Below, in pieces: positions 8,731-16,229 of a stretch of DNA of 60,393 nucleotides. Position 1 is the stretch's first letter. Each line of letters starts with the position of its first letter. The translations under genes and the position numbers were made by a program. This stretch comes from Clostridia bacterium (lineage in GTDB: Bacteria > Bacillota > Clostridia > Christensenellales > CAG-138). The notes under the pieces are model-generated. The model made no database searches, was not told the origin of the DNA, and was given only the letters and a program-made list of their open reading frames with translations. The DNA is taken from positions 1 to 60,393 of the forward strand of contig JAFWOT010000025.1 of NCBI GenBank assembly GCA_017509785.1, written 5' to 3'.

Positions 8731-8756
8731 TGTTTCCTCCTGTGTATCAGTGATTT

Positions 8757-8785
8757 ATTGTATCATGCGCACTCTATCAGGTCAA
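8757..8785 (-). promoter_or_regulatory. Sigma-A promoter of helicase-HNH gene
   Basis: Minus strand: TTGACC (8780-8785) and TACAAT (8757-8762) with a 17-base spacer, about 27 bases before the ATG. Confidence 0.75.
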
Positions 8786-8867
8786 TGGCCATCAGCCGCT
8801 TTCGGAGAATCATTAGGCAACATTATAACGTTCCATTGTATAATAAGCGCTGCGATTATTTGCCGCA

Positions 8868-9581
8868 TCAATCCCCGTAAAACACGGTAAGATCGTCGAG
8901 CCGCAGAAGCGCGGGCGGGAAGCCCTGCGAGCAGCCGGTATCGATATCGATCCAAGTGCGCGTTTTTATCACCCGGCCGGCGTGCTCGCCGCTTAAATAC
9001 AGCGTGGGCGTATGCCCGAAAACGGTGATTATGTCGTCGAAGTATTCGGTCTCCATGGTCGGCCTCGCCCATAGCAGGTCGGAAGGCGCGTAATCCGAGA
9101 GCTTCTTCTCCTTCTCGAAGCTGCCGAATCCGGCGTGGACGAGCAGGAAATCCCGCCCGTTCACCGTATCAGCGCCGATGAGCGGCGCGTCCCGCAGGAA
9201 CTGGAGGATATCGCGTATCGCGTTGGGCTCCTCCTTGGATAGCTTATGCAGGGCTTCAAGCGTCACCCCGCCGCCGTTATAAAGGTAATCGTCAAGAAGG
9301 TGCATGCGCATGGAGCCGAAGCCGGCGATCGTCTCCTCGCTGATCTCGTCGAAGAGGAAATCGCAGGAGAGGAGCATGTCCTCGTGATTGCCGAGAATGA
9401 ATTCGAAATTCGGCTGCGCCATGATGTAGCGAAGCAGGGAAACGCCGCCGTCGCCGTTTCGGTCGATGACGTCGCCGATCACGTACAGCGTGTCCGAATC
9501 GGAGAAGCCCGCCTTGTCAAGCAGGGCTTTGAACTTGTCCACGGGATAGCCGTGGAGGTCGGAGATGGCGAAGGTGGTCAT
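8868..9581 (-). CDS. PPP-type metallophosphoesterase
   Basis: The 237-residue enzyme shows the calcineurin-like PPP signature: SDLHG (D8, H10), GDVIDRNGDGG (D37) and GNHED (N65, H66), with a later VHAGFG and FGHTPT supplying further metal-binding histidines. Such proteins act as Ser/Thr phosphatases or diadenosine tetraphosphate hydrolases; sequence alone does not tell which. Its ATG overlaps the stop of the upstream gene (9578-10249) by four bases, so the two are translationally coupled. The next gene, the helicase, has a separate promoter. Confidence 0.85.
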   Translation of the reverse strand: MTTFAISDLHGYPVDKFKALLDKAGFSDSDTLYVIGDVIDRNGDGGVSLLRYIMAQPNFEFILGNHEDMLLSCDFLFDEISEETIAGFGSMRMHLLDDYLYNGGGVTLEALHKLSKEEPNAIRDILQFLRDAPLIGADTVNGRDFLLVHAGFGSFEKEKKLSDYAPSDLLWARPTMETEYFDDIITVFGHTPTLYLSGEHAGRVIKTRTWIDIDTGCSQGFPPALLRLDDLTVFYGD

Positions 9582-10249
9582 TCTGTCTTTAGCCCGTTGC
9601 GATTTATAAAGTCCGTAAGCAGCACTTTTCTGGAGAGGAACCTCATGCTTGGGTGTTTCGATTCAAAAAGATTGTCCTGCTTGTCAAAGACCTTCTCAAC
9701 CAAGCCCTTAATCCCTTTGCCACAGCAGATAATATACGTAGGATCGATCAACTGGATTTCCCTCCGAATATACTCCTTATAGTTGCAGAAATAACCACTG
9801 ATTGTTATAGGATTGCTCCTGCTGAAACCGGCACGCTTGTTAATATTCATGAACGCTGCATTATTAAGTACGTCTGTATTGGCACAAGGTTCTTCACTCT
9901 CGGGATTAATCAAACCGTTGCAAAGAATCGCGAGCCCGTTAATAAACCTATTTGTTTTTCCGCCTTTCAGCATATTGCGCATCCAAAAAGAGTTTCCTGA
10001 AGCGCATTTAGTTGCGCTGTTTTCCGGTGGTCTTTTTCCAAATTCGTTACTCTCTTTCGCTATAAGAAGTATCCTTTTTTCGCATTCCCAAAACGCACGC
10101 TCATCTATGAATCCGTCAATAGTAAACGATTCTTTGCGCACTAATTTGTCGCCATATTTTTTGTATTCTTCTTCCGATTCGTCACAATGAGCTTTTCTCC
10201 AACACCTAAAAAGCTCATCTAAATCATTGCATTTTGAAACATCACACAT
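9578..10249 (-). CDS. AT-rich protein with uracil-DNA-glycosylase-like features
   Basis: The 223-residue protein is not confidently assigned. Several segments recall the uracil-DNA-glycosylase superfamily fold: an early strand KRILLIAKESNEFG, a middle AFMNINKRAG, a buried strand LIDPTYIICCGKG, and a late KHPSMRFLS placed where the family's catalytic histidine strand lies. Its codon use is AT-rich, unlike most of the window. AGGAGG with AAAAGGAA precedes the ATG. It overlaps the phosphatase gene by ATGA, and both probably run from the promoter at 10429-10457. A repair or base-modification role is inference; a structure prediction would decide it. Confidence 0.6.
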   Translation of the reverse strand: MCDVSKCNDLDELFRCWRKAHCDESEEEYKKYGDKLVRKESFTIDGFIDERAFWECEKRILLIAKESNEFGKRPPENSATKCASGNSFWMRNMLKGGKTNRFINGLAILCNGLINPESEEPCANTDVLNNAAFMNINKRAGFSRSNPITISGYFCNYKEYIRREIQLIDPTYIICCGKGIKGLVEKVFDKQDNLFESKHPSMRFLSRKVLLTDFINRNGLKTE

Positions 10250-10262
10250 TTCCTTTTCCTCC

Positions 10263-10418
10263 TCATTCTTGTCCTTTGTTGTCCGTTATAACTTCTTCCC
10301 TCACCCTCACCAGCAGTTTCCCGAGCTTATTCTGCCCCTCACCGCAGCAGACGCCCCAAAAGCGATCCCAATGGTTGTTGCCATCGATGAGCTTAACCCG
10401 AAGCTCGGGATCGAAAAA
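10263..10418 (-). pseudogene. C-terminal fragment of a NADAR-family protein
   Basis: On the minus strand a 51-codon stretch reads DPELRVKLIDGNNHWDRFWG followed by GEGQNKLGKLLVRVREEV. These match the GNxWxDxxWG and GxGxNxLGxxLMxVR pattern that ends NADAR domains. NADAR enzymes hydrolyse N-glycosidic bonds in riboflavin intermediates or ADP-ribosylated nucleic acids. Only the last third remains: an in-frame TAG lies immediately upstream at 10419-10421 and no start codon is available. The fragment ends 13 bases before the next gene and contains part of that gene's leader. It is a decayed gene that now forms part of the transcript leader. Confidence 0.7.
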
Positions 10419-10428
10419 CTATATCAAT

Positions 10429-10457
10429 AGTATAAGATCGGGCGGCTGCGCTGTCAA
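10429..10457 (-). promoter_or_regulatory. Strong promoter for the UDG-like/phosphatase pair
   Basis: Minus strand: TTGACA (10452-10457) and TATACT (10429-10434) with a 17-base spacer. Transcription would start near 10421 and run through the NADAR fragment. Confidence 0.75.
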
Positions 10458-10545
10458 CCGCCCCTATTATAAATACCATATTTTATGCGGCGATTTAGTC
10501 CCACGCCTTGTGGTATCCTCTTTGCAAAGACAACGGAGGTGCGAT

Positions 10546-11454
10546 ATGAACGATCTCTTTCTCGGCTATGACGAGGACTTTTACGACGCGATACCGTGGG
10601 TGGCGATAGACGGCGGCGATACGCCTGATTACGAATCGGAGTACGCGATCGATCCGTCATTTACCGCGATCGCGGCAAAGCTGCTTTTCAGGAAGAACAA
10701 CGAAAAGGTGTATCGGGAATACGGTCTGCCGGAGAATGAGGCGGTCAAAGCCGCCGTGCTTGAGTCGCCGGAGCTCTTATTCTATGCGCCGGAGCTTGCG
10801 CGGCTGCTCAATATGATACAAAAGCCCGGGCTGATGCTAAAGCTGATCGGGAGCGATCAAATCATTCACGATCTTTCCGAGCTTCACCGTTTCCCCGGGA
10901 TGTTCGATTTTATCGAACTCTATCACAAATATGCCGGCCCGGATGAGCTTGTTTATTATCTCGAAGATCTTTTCCCGCTGATCGGCGGAGCTGCGCGTTC
11001 CTACGCCGCCATGGATAAAAACGGCAAAGCCCGCACTGAGGAGCTGCTTCGCATATCGCACGATAATAACGCACTTTACACGATCGTCGACGGTTTCCCA
11101 TACTCCGAGCCCATCGAAACGAGGAACAGGCATGCCCGCGACCGCAGAATAAACGGATTCGTTTTCAAACGGCTTGCTTCCGGACGCGACCTCAATATTG
11201 CAGGAGCCCGCGTTGAGAGGGAGGAGCTTTACAAATACGGCTTTTACGTCAGTGAGACCGACGATGAATTATACGCCGTCCATTCGGATAGGTTTGATTA
11301 TATGGCCGTGCTCGAGGTGCAGAGCTCCGTGCTTACTAACATTTACACATATTGGGAATTCTCCCTTGCGGACTCAAAACTCCTCGCGGCGATACTCCAG
11401 TGGATGATCGAAGCCGGGGTCATAATGGGAAAGGACGTTTTATTTGAAAGCTGA
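10546..11454 (+). CDS. Protein of unknown function (302 aa)
   Basis: CGGAGGT lies five bases before the ATG, and the frame is open for 302 codons with native-like codon use. The protein is acidic at its N-terminus (LGYDEDFYDAIPW) and has no membrane segment or signal peptide. I see repeated leucine and aromatic-rich helices but no catalytic motif. The C-terminal third contains a possible beta-rich segment (YKYGFYVSETDDELYAVHSD). I do not recognise the family. A rho-independent terminator follows at 11677-11704, after a gene remnant in another frame. Confidence 0.7.
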   Translation: MNDLFLGYDEDFYDAIPWVAIDGGDTPDYESEYAIDPSFTAIAAKLLFRKNNEKVYREYGLPENEAVKAAVLESPELLFYAPELARLLNMIQKPGLMLKLIGSDQIIHDLSELHRFPGMFDFIELYHKYAGPDELVYYLEDLFPLIGGAARSYAAMDKNGKARTEELLRISHDNNALYTIVDGFPYSEPIETRNRHARDRRINGFVFKRLASGRDLNIAGARVEREELYKYGFYVSETDDELYAVHSDRFDYMAVLEVQSSVLTNIYTYWEFSLADSKLLAAILQWMIEAGVIMGKDVLFES

Positions 11455-11646
11455 AACAAAACGCGGAGTGTTCCGGCTGATAGACGGCGGGCTGCTGCCG
11501 AATACGGCATTGCCAAATCGGGCAGGACTTATAACCATAAACTCCTGTGGGAGCACGTCAGACCGGCGGGACGCCGCGTATCGTTCGATTATTATCCCCG
11601 CGGCCGTGTTGAGATAGATGCCAAGGGCCGTGCTGTATCGGGCTGA
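11455..11646 (+). pseudogene. Remnant of a conserved Firmicutes protein
   Basis: From about 11500 one frame reads EYGIAKSGRTYNHKLLWEHV, then RRVSFDYYPRGRVEIDAKG, and stops at 11646. I recall this pattern (GIAKSGKTYNHK and YYPRGRV) from small conserved clostridial proteins of unknown function. No start codon or ribosome site precedes it, since the frame opens directly after the stop of the 302-residue gene. The family's usual C-terminus is missing. I read it as a degraded gene fragment; a functional short protein is unlikely. Confidence 0.5.
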
Positions 11647-11676
11647 TTTGCCTTCAGATATACATGAAAGCAGCAA

Positions 11677-11704
11677 ACCGGGCAACCCCTGCGGATTGCC
11701 CGGT
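11677..11704 (+). terminator. Rho-independent terminator
   Basis: ACCGGGCAA and TTGCCCGGT form a nine-base stem with a ten-base loop, followed by CTTGTTTTTA on the plus strand. It ends the transcript of the 10546-11454 gene. The minus-strand flavodoxin operon converges on it. Confidence 0.8.
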
Positions 11705-11748
11705 CTTGTTTTTATCGGGGCTTAGTGCAGCAGCCCCTCAAAAAGGTT

Positions 11749-12171
11749 TTATGCGATCGCCGCGCCCAGTCCGCGGCAGGCCTCAAGGCCATCTTCATCG
11801 GGAGCCTCGTTCACGATAACGGGATCTGCGGGCAGAAAAGCGCCGGCAGTGCGGCAGTTCTCCTCCCAGGTGCGCATCCACTCGCCGTCGCCCCAGCCGT
11901 AGGAGCCGAAGAGCGCGATCTTCTTATCGCGAAGCTTCGGGAGGCACGCATCGAACATGGGAGCGAACTCGGAATCCTCAAGCTCCTCCGCGCCCATGGC
12001 GGGGCAGCCGAAGGCGACCGCGTCGAACTCGTCCATCATATCGGCGGAAAACTCCGAGGCGGCGAAGAGCTTCGCTTCTGCGCCCTTCGACAGCGCGCCT
12101 TCGGCAACTGCGCTTGCCATGCTCTCGGTGTTGCCCGTTCCGCTCCAGAATACAACCGCTATTTTACTCAT
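11749..12171 (-). CDS. Short-chain flavodoxin
   Basis: The 140-residue protein has the FMN phosphate loop WSGTGNTESMA near the N-terminus, the aromatic loop segment GCPAMGAEELED and the SYGWGDGEW loop, as in short-chain flavodoxins. It is a soluble one-electron carrier replacing ferredoxin under iron shortage. It follows the DUF3793 gene by 24 bases on the minus strand, a pairing I recall from many Clostridia. The upstream palindrome at 12786-12803 suggests joint metal-responsive control. Confidence 0.92.
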   Translation of the reverse strand: MSKIAVVFWSGTGNTESMASAVAEGALSKGAEAKLFAASEFSADMMDEFDAVAFGCPAMGAEELEDSEFAPMFDACLPKLRDKKIALFGSYGWGDGEWMRTWEENCRTAGAFLPADPVIVNEAPDEDGLEACRGLGAAIA

Positions 12172-12195
12172 TTTGTTTACCTCGCTTTCTGTATT

Positions 12196-12747
12196 TCAAA
12201 CGGCCACGGCGAGCCGCTCGAGTGAACTTCCTTGTGAATACAGCCTGCAATAAACGTCGGTGCACTTTTTGAAGAGCGCGAACGTCTTTTCGGCCTGCTT
12301 CTCGTTATTGTACGCCCGCCAGCAGCCGACGCATTTGCAGTCGCGGTTGCGGTCGCAGATGAAGCAGCGGACGTCGTCGGGAGGGTAACCCAGGAAGAGC
12401 CCTATCTCATGAGGGAAACCCTCGTTCTTCCGAAGCCTCCTGATGAGCTCCGAAAGCCTTGAGGACGCGGTGCCTTCCCCATACCCCTGCTCCGAAAGGA
12501 TCGCATTCGATACCGGGGAACCGAGGTCCTTTTCAAGCTTCTTCGGGCGGTAGATATATACGAGCGCGCTTCCGGCTTCCGCGCGGAGCGGGATCGCCCT
12601 CAGCCCCTTCTTCCCGAAGGAGGCGTTCAGCCTGCGAAGATCCCCGCGCAGCTCGTCCTCATCACGATACCTGCACGTGAACATATTTGCGGTTTTGAGC
12701 CCCGCCAGCGTCGGCGAGCAGTGGCGAACGATCATCTCCTCGGACAT
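12196..12747 (-). CDS. DUF3793 family protein
   Basis: The 183-residue protein matches DUF3793: an early CSPTLAGLKTANMF, the YIYRPKKLEKDL segment, the hallmark GFPHEIGLFLGYPPDDVRCF, then CKCVGCWRAYNN and a late KKCTDVYCRLYSQG. The conserved cysteines may bind a metal or cluster. The function is unknown, but the family is typically encoded next to flavodoxin or ferrous-iron uptake genes, which points to iron homeostasis. A good ribosome site (GGGAGGATGAGAGT) precedes the ATG. The promoter and operator lie at 12786-12834. Confidence 0.9.
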   Translation of the reverse strand: MSEEMIVRHCSPTLAGLKTANMFTCRYRDEDELRGDLRRLNASFGKKGLRAIPLRAEAGSALVYIYRPKKLEKDLGSPVSNAILSEQGYGEGTASSRLSELIRRLRKNEGFPHEIGLFLGYPPDDVRCFICDRNRDCKCVGCWRAYNNEKQAEKTFALFKKCTDVYCRLYSQGSSLERLAVAV

Positions 12748-12785
12748 ACTCTCATCCTCCCTTTAATTCCTACCTGTTTGCTATG

Positions 12786-12803
12786 AGTTAGCCTCCGCTA
12801 ACT
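12786..12803. promoter_or_regulatory. Palindromic operator overlapping the DUF3793/flavodoxin transcription start
   Basis: AGTTAGC and GCTAACT are perfect seven-base arms around CTCC. They lie three bases downstream of the -10 box, where a bound repressor would block initiation. The sequence resembles DtxR/Fur-type metalloregulator sites seen near feo genes. The regulator is inferred, not encoded nearby. Confidence 0.6.
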
Positions 12804-12805
12804 GC

Positions 12806-12834
12806 ATTGTAACAAATAAAGCCTGCCTTGTCAA
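12806..12834 (-). promoter_or_regulatory. Promoter of the DUF3793/flavodoxin operon
   Basis: Minus strand: TTGACA (12829-12834) and TACAAT (12806-12811) with a 17-base spacer. Confidence 0.8.
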
Positions 12835-13031
12835 CAGGCCCGATCAATATATTTATTCCGTTCCCGTCCGAGCAAAAGCCCTATCGCCAATGCGCTGACA
12901 CCCGGCCTGCACGGCTGATGTCGAACCGGCAGTAAAGGGCTTTCCCGGAGGACGCGGATTTTTTGCCTGCACTGCGGCGAACGGCTTTCATTTCGGAAGA
13001 CCGCGCTCAAAGGGCGGAGACGCCGCCTTCC

Positions 13032-13574
13032 TCAAAACGGCGCGGCGGAGAAGAAGAAGCGGCTGATATCCTCCGCGGAATACTGTTCATGGTTCATCCA
13101 CCAGCGCACCGTCTCCGAAAAATCGCAGACAAGGTGATTGAGCATGTATTCGCGCGGAACGTCGGAGCTGTGCTTTTCAAGCTCGCCCGAAAAGAGCTGC
13201 ACCAGATACTCTCTGAAGAATTTCATGAACACCTCTCCGCTTTCGCAGGAGAGTATGCTCTTTATGTATGTGCGGCTGTCGTTCAGATGGTAAAGTATAT
13301 GCGTGACCTCGGCGACGATGTCCTTCTTTTGCGTTGAGAAATCATGCGTGTTTTCCCGACGAAGATCATCGGAGAAGACGTGCTCGAATATCTCCGTGCA
13401 GAGGGCGCGCAGCAGCTCGTCCTTCGTTTCGAAATGGGCATAGAAAGTGCTGCGGCCGATATCCGCCGCGTCTATGATCTCCTGAACCGATATGTTGGAG
13501 TAGGACTTCTTTTCAAGAAGCCCCGTGAACGCTTCAAATACGGCCTTCCTTGTTTTTTTACGACGCCGATCCAT
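13032..13574 (-). CDS. TetR/AcrR-family repressor
   Basis: Residues 5-50 form the TetR helix-turn-helix (VQEIIDAADIGRSTFYAHFE), followed by a helical ligand domain ending WWMNHEQYSAEDISRFF, as in TetR C-terminal domains of this clostridial group. The second of two adjacent ATGs (13574) has the better spacing from GGGAGG. The gene is divergent from a metal-type P-type ATPase, and the shared 160-base region holds two palindromes. It most likely represses itself and the ATPase. TetR control of a CPC ATPase is less usual than ArsR or MerR control, so the inducer may not be a metal. Confidence 0.88.
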   Translation of the reverse strand: MDRRRKKTRKAVFEAFTGLLEKKSYSNISVQEIIDAADIGRSTFYAHFETKDELLRALCTEIFEHVFSDDLRRENTHDFSTQKKDIVAEVTHILYHLNDSRTYIKSILSCESGEVFMKFFREYLVQLFSGELEKHSSDVPREYMLNHLVCDFSETVRWWMNHEQYSAEDISRFFFSAAPF

Positions 13575-13636
13575 CATAACCTCCCGGACATTTAGCCTAA
13601 AAAGTTCGATAACGCACTTCCGACCGCATTTGCTTC

Positions 13637-13665
13637 TTGAAACGGAAACCGCCGAACAGTATAAT
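13637..13665 (+). promoter_or_regulatory. Promoter of the P-type ATPase gene
   Basis: TTGAAA (13637-13642) and TATAAT (13660-13665) with a 17-base spacer; the TetR-type palindromes begin four bases downstream. Confidence 0.75.
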
Positions 13666-13669
13666 CACA

Positions 13670-13703
13670 ACCGAACAGAGTGTTCGGTACTATACTTAGT
13701 ATA
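13670..13703. promoter_or_regulatory. Probable TetR operator: two adjacent palindromes
   Basis: ACCGAACA-GAG-TGTTCGGT (13670-13688) is a perfect palindrome, and the half-site GCCGAACA recurs at 13651-13658 inside the promoter spacer. A second palindrome, TATACT-T-AGTATA, follows at 13691-13703. Binding here would block the ATPase promoter. Confidence 0.65.
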
Positions 13704-13738
13704 CCGTTTTAGTACGCGGTTTGTCAAGGAGGTTTTTT

Positions 13739-15604
13739 ATGATAAAAAAGATCAACGATTTCCTTGCCGGATGGCCGATGACGATAGTGGGCGGCGTATT
13801 CCTGCTGGCGTCTTTTATACTGCCGAGGGTCGGCTTCCCCGAAGGAGAATACCTTGCGTGGGTATGCGTGGTGATATGCGGCATTCCCCTTTTGTACCTT
13901 GCGGTTTGGAGGATCATCCACAACAGGGGCGTCAGCAAGATCTCGTCCGCTCTGCTCATCTCCATGGCGATGATCGCCGCGATACTGATAGGCGATCTGT
14001 TTGCGGCAGGCGAGGTCGCCTTTATAATGGAGATCGGCGCGCTGCTTGAAGAAATGACGACAGCCCGCGCAAGAAAGGGTCTGAAGAAGCTGATAGCGCA
14101 TGCTCCGGAGACCGGCCGCGTGATCCGGGACGGTAAGGAGACCGTTATTCCCGCCGCGGAGATCCGCAGGGGCGATATTCTCCGCATCCTGCCGGGCGAG
14201 ACTATCCCGGCGGACGGCGTTATCACGGCGGGCGAAACCTCCGTCGATCAGTCGGTCATGACCGGAGAGAGCCTTCCGGTGGATAAGGCTGTCGGCGACG
14301 AGGTGTTCAGCGGAACACAGAACCGTTTCGGTTCCATTGACATAGAGGCAACGAAGGTCGGCGAGGACAGCTCCCTGCAGAAGCTCATCCGCATGGTGGA
14401 GGACGCCGACAAGAACCAGGCTCCCACCCAGCGCATTGCCGACAAATGGGCGAGCTGGCTCGTGCCCGTCGCCCTGCTCATCGCCGTTATCGCCGGGCTC
14501 GCCACGAAGGATATCGTGCGCGCGGTAACGGTGCTGGTGGTGTTCTGCCCCTGCGCGCTCGTGCTCGCGACGCCTACGGCGATAATGGGCGCTATCGGTC
14601 AGGCGACCAAGCACGGCGTGATAATCAAATCCGGCGAAGCTCTTGAAAAGATGGGCAAGGTGGATACCGTCGCATTCGACAAGACCGGCACCCTCACCTA
14701 CGGGCGGCTGGAGGTCAGCGATATCGTTCCCACGGCCGATATCGGCGAAGCGGAGCTATTAAAGCTTGCGGCGTCCGCCGAAAGCCGGAGCGAGCACCCG
14801 CTGGGCAAAGCGATCACCGAGAAAGCAAAGAACGACGGGATCGCCCTTTACGAAATCACGGGCTTCAAAATGGAGGCCGGCAAGGGCGTGAGCGCGGATA
14901 TCGGCGGTAAACGCTATTGCCTCGGCAGCGAAAAATACCTTTCAGAGCAGGGCGTAACGCCGTCCGCCGCCGCGTCGGACGCGCTGAACGGCTTGAGAGC
15001 CGCCGGAAAGGCTTCGGTCATCGTGAGCTGCGGGGGAAGCGTTATCGGCATCGTCGCCCTTTCGGACACTCTGCGTCCGGAAGGCGCCGCAATGGTCAAA
15101 GAGCTTGAAAGTATGGGTACAAAGGCCGTGCTTCTCACCGGCGACAATCGAAAGGCGGCGGAATACTTTGCTTCCCGTGTCGGCATAACGGATATCCGCG
15201 CGGAGCTCCTGCCCGAAAACAAGGTCGAAAACATCAGGGAAATGATGCGGAGCGGCAGAGTCTGCATGATAGGCGACGGCGTCAACGACGCTCCCGCGTT
15301 CAAAACGGCCGACGTCGGCGTTGCGATGGGCGCAATGGGCAGCGATATTGCCGTGGAGGCCGCGGACGTCGCGCTTATGACCGACGACGTTTCCAAGGTC
15401 CCGTATCTGAAGTGGCTCTCGAACACCACCGTTAAAACCATCAAAGCCGCGATCACGCTTTCCATGTGCATCAACTTCGTCGCGGTGACGCTTTCCGTGC
15501 TTGGAGTATTGACGCCCACCACCGGCGCGCTCGTTCATAATGCGGGGTCGTGCTTTGTGGTTCTTCTTGCGGCGCTGCTTTATGACAGAAAATACAAAAA
15601 ATGA
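13739..15604 (+). CDS. P1B-type heavy-metal-translocating ATPase
   Basis: The 621-residue membrane pump has TGES (175-178), the transport-site CPC in VVFCPCALVLATPT (270-272), the phosphorylated aspartate in DKTGTLT (D314), a SEHPLGKA motif and the hinge GDGVNDAPAF. These define a metal P-type ATPase exporting Cu, Zn, Cd or Co. No N-terminal metal-binding domain is present. The last membrane helix (HNAGSCFVVLLAALLYD) does not let me settle the metal. The ATG at 13739 follows AAGGAGG with a six-base spacer. It is divergent from, and probably repressed by, the TetR gene. The 15605-15845 interval holds only the terminator. Confidence 0.9.
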   Translation: MIKKINDFLAGWPMTIVGGVFLLASFILPRVGFPEGEYLAWVCVVICGIPLLYLAVWRIIHNRGVSKISSALLISMAMIAAILIGDLFAAGEVAFIMEIGALLEEMTTARARKGLKKLIAHAPETGRVIRDGKETVIPAAEIRRGDILRILPGETIPADGVITAGETSVDQSVMTGESLPVDKAVGDEVFSGTQNRFGSIDIEATKVGEDSSLQKLIRMVEDADKNQAPTQRIADKWASWLVPVALLIAVIAGLATKDIVRAVTVLVVFCPCALVLATPTAIMGAIGQATKHGVIIKSGEALEKMGKVDTVAFDKTGTLTYGRLEVSDIVPTADIGEAELLKLAASAESRSEHPLGKAITEKAKNDGIALYEITGFKMEAGKGVSADIGGKRYCLGSEKYLSEQGVTPSAAASDALNGLRAAGKASVIVSCGGSVIGIVALSDTLRPEGAAMVKELESMGTKAVLLTGDNRKAAEYFASRVGITDIRAELLPENKVENIREMMRSGRVCMIGDGVNDAPAFKTADVGVAMGAMGSDIAVEAADVALMTDDVSKVPYLKWLSNTTVKTIKAAITLSMCINFVAVTLSVLGVLTPTTGALVHNAGSCFVVLLAALLYDRKYKK

Positions 15605-15708
15605 TCAGGGCAGTGATACGGGACTGCCAAACCGACGCGGTCCTGTATCAGATGAACCGCAAAGCAACGCAGAGCAGATCTCGCAGATCCTGTATGCATA
15701 GAGAGAAT

Positions 15709-15747
15709 AAAACAGGTTTCGCTCCCGATTTGAGAGAAACCTGTTTT
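15709..15747. terminator. Bidirectional terminator
   Basis: AAAACAGGTTTC and GAAACCTGTTTT form a 12-base stem whose A/T-rich base gives a T-run in either direction. It separates the ATPase gene from the converging minus-strand genes. Confidence 0.75.
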
Positions 15748-15845
15748 AATGCCCGGTTTAGGATCCGTTCAGGCGGATCGGATCATTTTGGTATTCGGCG
15801 ACGTCCTCGATACGGACAAGCCGGGATTTATTGAGTTGGATCTGC

Positions 15846-16175
15846 TCAATGGCGCAGCGCCCGCTCCGTCCCTTGCAACTCGGTCAGCCTGCTTTTAAGC
15901 AGCGGGATCCCTTTTTCCATCCACCATCGGTTGTCCACGCCGCCCGAGCTCATTCCGCCGTGCGCAAACTCCTCGACAACGGCAAAATCCATATACTCGT
16001 CGGTCAGCTCCTTTCCGGAAACGGAAAGGTACTCCTCTTTGATCCAGGCTTCAAGCTCGTCGGGAGAAACGATCTCCATCTCCTCCGCGCGTTCCTTCAG
16101 GTGATCCCAGAAATACGGATCGCCTCTGAATCCCCATTGCTTGGGTTTTTCTTCGAATATTATCGACAGTTTCAT
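15846..16175 (-). CDS. Conserved hypothetical protein (109 aa)
   Basis: The protein begins MKLSIIFEEKPKQWGFRGDP and contains EEFAHGGMSSGGVDNRWWME, a pattern I recall from short clostridial proteins without known function. It is soluble and acidic, and has several conserved-looking tryptophans and glycines. It lies 54 bases after the flavoprotein gene at 16230-16940 and may be its last operon partner. No catalytic motif was recognised. Confidence 0.7.
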   Translation of the reverse strand: MKLSIIFEEKPKQWGFRGDPYFWDHLKERAEEMEIVSPDELEAWIKEEYLSVSGKELTDEYMDFAVVEEFAHGGMSSGGVDNRWWMEKGIPLLKSRLTELQGTERALRH

Positions 16176-16229
16176 TTCCTCTCTCCTTTTTACGTCCCGA
16201 TTTGGAGGGACGGTCTTTCCTATCCGGTT

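Noticed and set aside
15605..15845. Additional small gene between the ATPase and the 109-residue protein
   Set aside because: Short open stretches exist, but none has a ribosome site or recognisable sequence; only the terminator is supported.
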